Part shown: one piece after another, positions 63,457 to 64,000 of the stretch
Numbering within the stretch: the stretch's first letter is position 1
Layout: each line of letters begins with the position of its first letter
Notes under the pieces: model-generated
Database searches by the model: none
What the model saw: only the letters and a program-made list of their open reading frames with translations
Told to the model about the DNA's origin: nothing
Position numbers and translations under genes: made by a program
Assembly: GCA_002027195.1 (NCBI GenBank)
Contig: MWJO01000017.1
Location: 36,886 to 100,885, forward strand
Reading direction: 5' to 3'
Source of the DNA: Streptomyces sp. GKU 895
Lineage (GTDB): Bacteria; Actinomycetota; Actinomycetes; Streptomycetales; Streptomycetaceae
Length of the DNA stretch: 64,000 nt

Positions 63457-64000
63457 GTGCTGGACTACGACAAGGAAGCCGACGCCTACGACGCCACCCG
63501 CGGCGGTGAACCCCGCGCCGCCGCGGCCGCCGACGCGGTGCTCGGCCTGGTCCCGCCCGATGCCCGCCGCCTCCTCGACGTGGCCTGCGGCACCGGCATC
63601 GTCACCCGCCGGTACGCGACCGTGCGGCCCGCGCTGCGGGTGACGGGCGCCGACCTGACGTACGGCATGGCCCGCGTGGCGGCGACGCGGCTGCCCGGCG
63701 CGATCGTGCTCGGCGACAGCCGCCGACTGCCTTTCCCCGACGGGGTGTTCGACGCGGTGACGAGCGTGTGGCTGCTGCACCTCATCCACGACCCGGACGA
63801 CGCCCGCAGCATCGTCGCCGAGTGCGCCCGGGTGCTGCGGCCCGGCGGCGTGTACGTCACCACCGTCGACAAGGCCGCCGCCCACGACGTCGGCAGCGAC
63901 GTCGACGCCGTACTCGCCCCACGTCCGCGCCGGCCCGCCCCGGACGCCGCGCGCCGGGTGGAGTCGTACGCCGCCGCGCAGGGCCTGGTCGCCGCCGGGC
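63457..64000 (+). CDS. class I SAM-dependent methyltransferase (partial, 3' end outside window)
   Basis: From GTG 63457 the frame stays open to the right edge (181 residues seen). YDKEADAYDATRGGEPRAAAAADAVL leads to motif I RRLLDVACGTGIVTRRYA, then GADLTYGMARVAATRLPGAIVLGDSRRLPFPDGVFDAVTSVWLLHLI, a UbiE-like class I methyltransferase. It begins five bases after the dehydratase stop, so the two are likely cotranscribed. Confidence 0.85.
   Translation, partial: MLDYDKEADAYDATRGGEPRAAAAADAVLGLVPPDARRLLDVACGTGIVTRRYATVRPALRVTGADLTYGMARVAATRLPGAIVLGDSRRLPFPDGVFDAVTSVWLLHLIHDPDDARSIVAECARVLRPGGVYVTTVDKAAAHDVGSDVDAVLAPRPRRPAPDAARRVESYAAAQGLVAAG

Overview
The window is 64 kb of high-GC DNA with G/C-rich third codon positions, dense genes and many 1- or 4-base stop/start overlaps (ATGA, GTGA, TGATG). 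Gene content fits Streptomyces (Actinomycetota): SpoIIE/ATPase regulators, F420-dependent luciferase-like oxidoreductase, DUF574 methyltransferase, XRE-DUF5753 regulator, HspR-type operator, and a gas vesicle cluster in the order gvpO-A-F-G-Y-Z-J-L-S-K. The order NADH dehydrogenase, transketolase, LigD-type polymerase, gvp cluster, small hydrophobic protein matches what I recall of the Streptomyces coelicolor chromosome. I saw no tRNA, rRNA, CRISPR array, transposase or prophage.

Layout. 1-2.3 kb: a SpoIIE-type phosphatase (cut by the left edge) and a methyltransferase. 2.4-7.4 kb: a four-peptidase run (M55 D-aminopeptidase, M20, S9, S66 LD-carboxypeptidase) that looks like one intracellular peptide or muropeptide salvage operon. 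7.5-13 kb: secreted S15-type hydrolase, LapA-like membrane protein, GNAT acetyltransferase, arginase-fold protein and a DUF5107/TPR protein. 13-17.8 kb: VOC protein, hemerythrin, holin-like protein, SDR, enolase-superfamily enzyme and F420 oxidoreductase. 18-27.7 kb: type II NADH dehydrogenase, transketolase, LigD-type polymerase domain and ten gvp genes, all on the + strand with almost no gaps. 27.7-34.3 kb: hydrophobic peptide, methyltransferase, PAP2-lipid kinase fusion, histidine phosphatase, ABC-F ATPase, Vms1-like protein. 34.3-43 kb: a stress block with HPII-type catalase, PfpI/DJ-1 protein, CBS protein, DUF2795 protein, orphan solute-binding lipoprotein, thiamine-pyrophosphate oxidase and a SigB-family sigma factor. 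43-51.4 kb: membrane-anchored secreted protein, aminotransferase-like protein, two metallo-hydrolases, ankyrin protein, DedA protein, phosphodiesterase and OsmC. 51.6-60 kb: a DnaK behind an HspR-like operator, convergent with narGHJI. 60-64 kb: DUF574 methyltransferase, two XRE regulators, a pterin dehydratase and a methyltransferase cut by the right edge.

Common themes are stress physiology and redox. Several genes are preceded by sites like the Streptomyces SigB-type promoter (GTTT, 14-16 bases, GGGTAC), including the divergent pair at 17.9 kb, and a SigB-family sigma gene lies in the window. 

Caution: about fourteen otherwise well-conserved genes, including dnaK, transketolase, gvpL and the thiamine-pyrophosphate oxidase, are broken by single-base indels, mostly the loss of one base from a short run of G or C. 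This pattern fits sequencing or assembly error better than real gene decay. I label such genes as frameshifted but describe the product of the repaired frame. A second oddity is three tandem duplications of 37-41 bp, each spanning a stop codon at a gene end.
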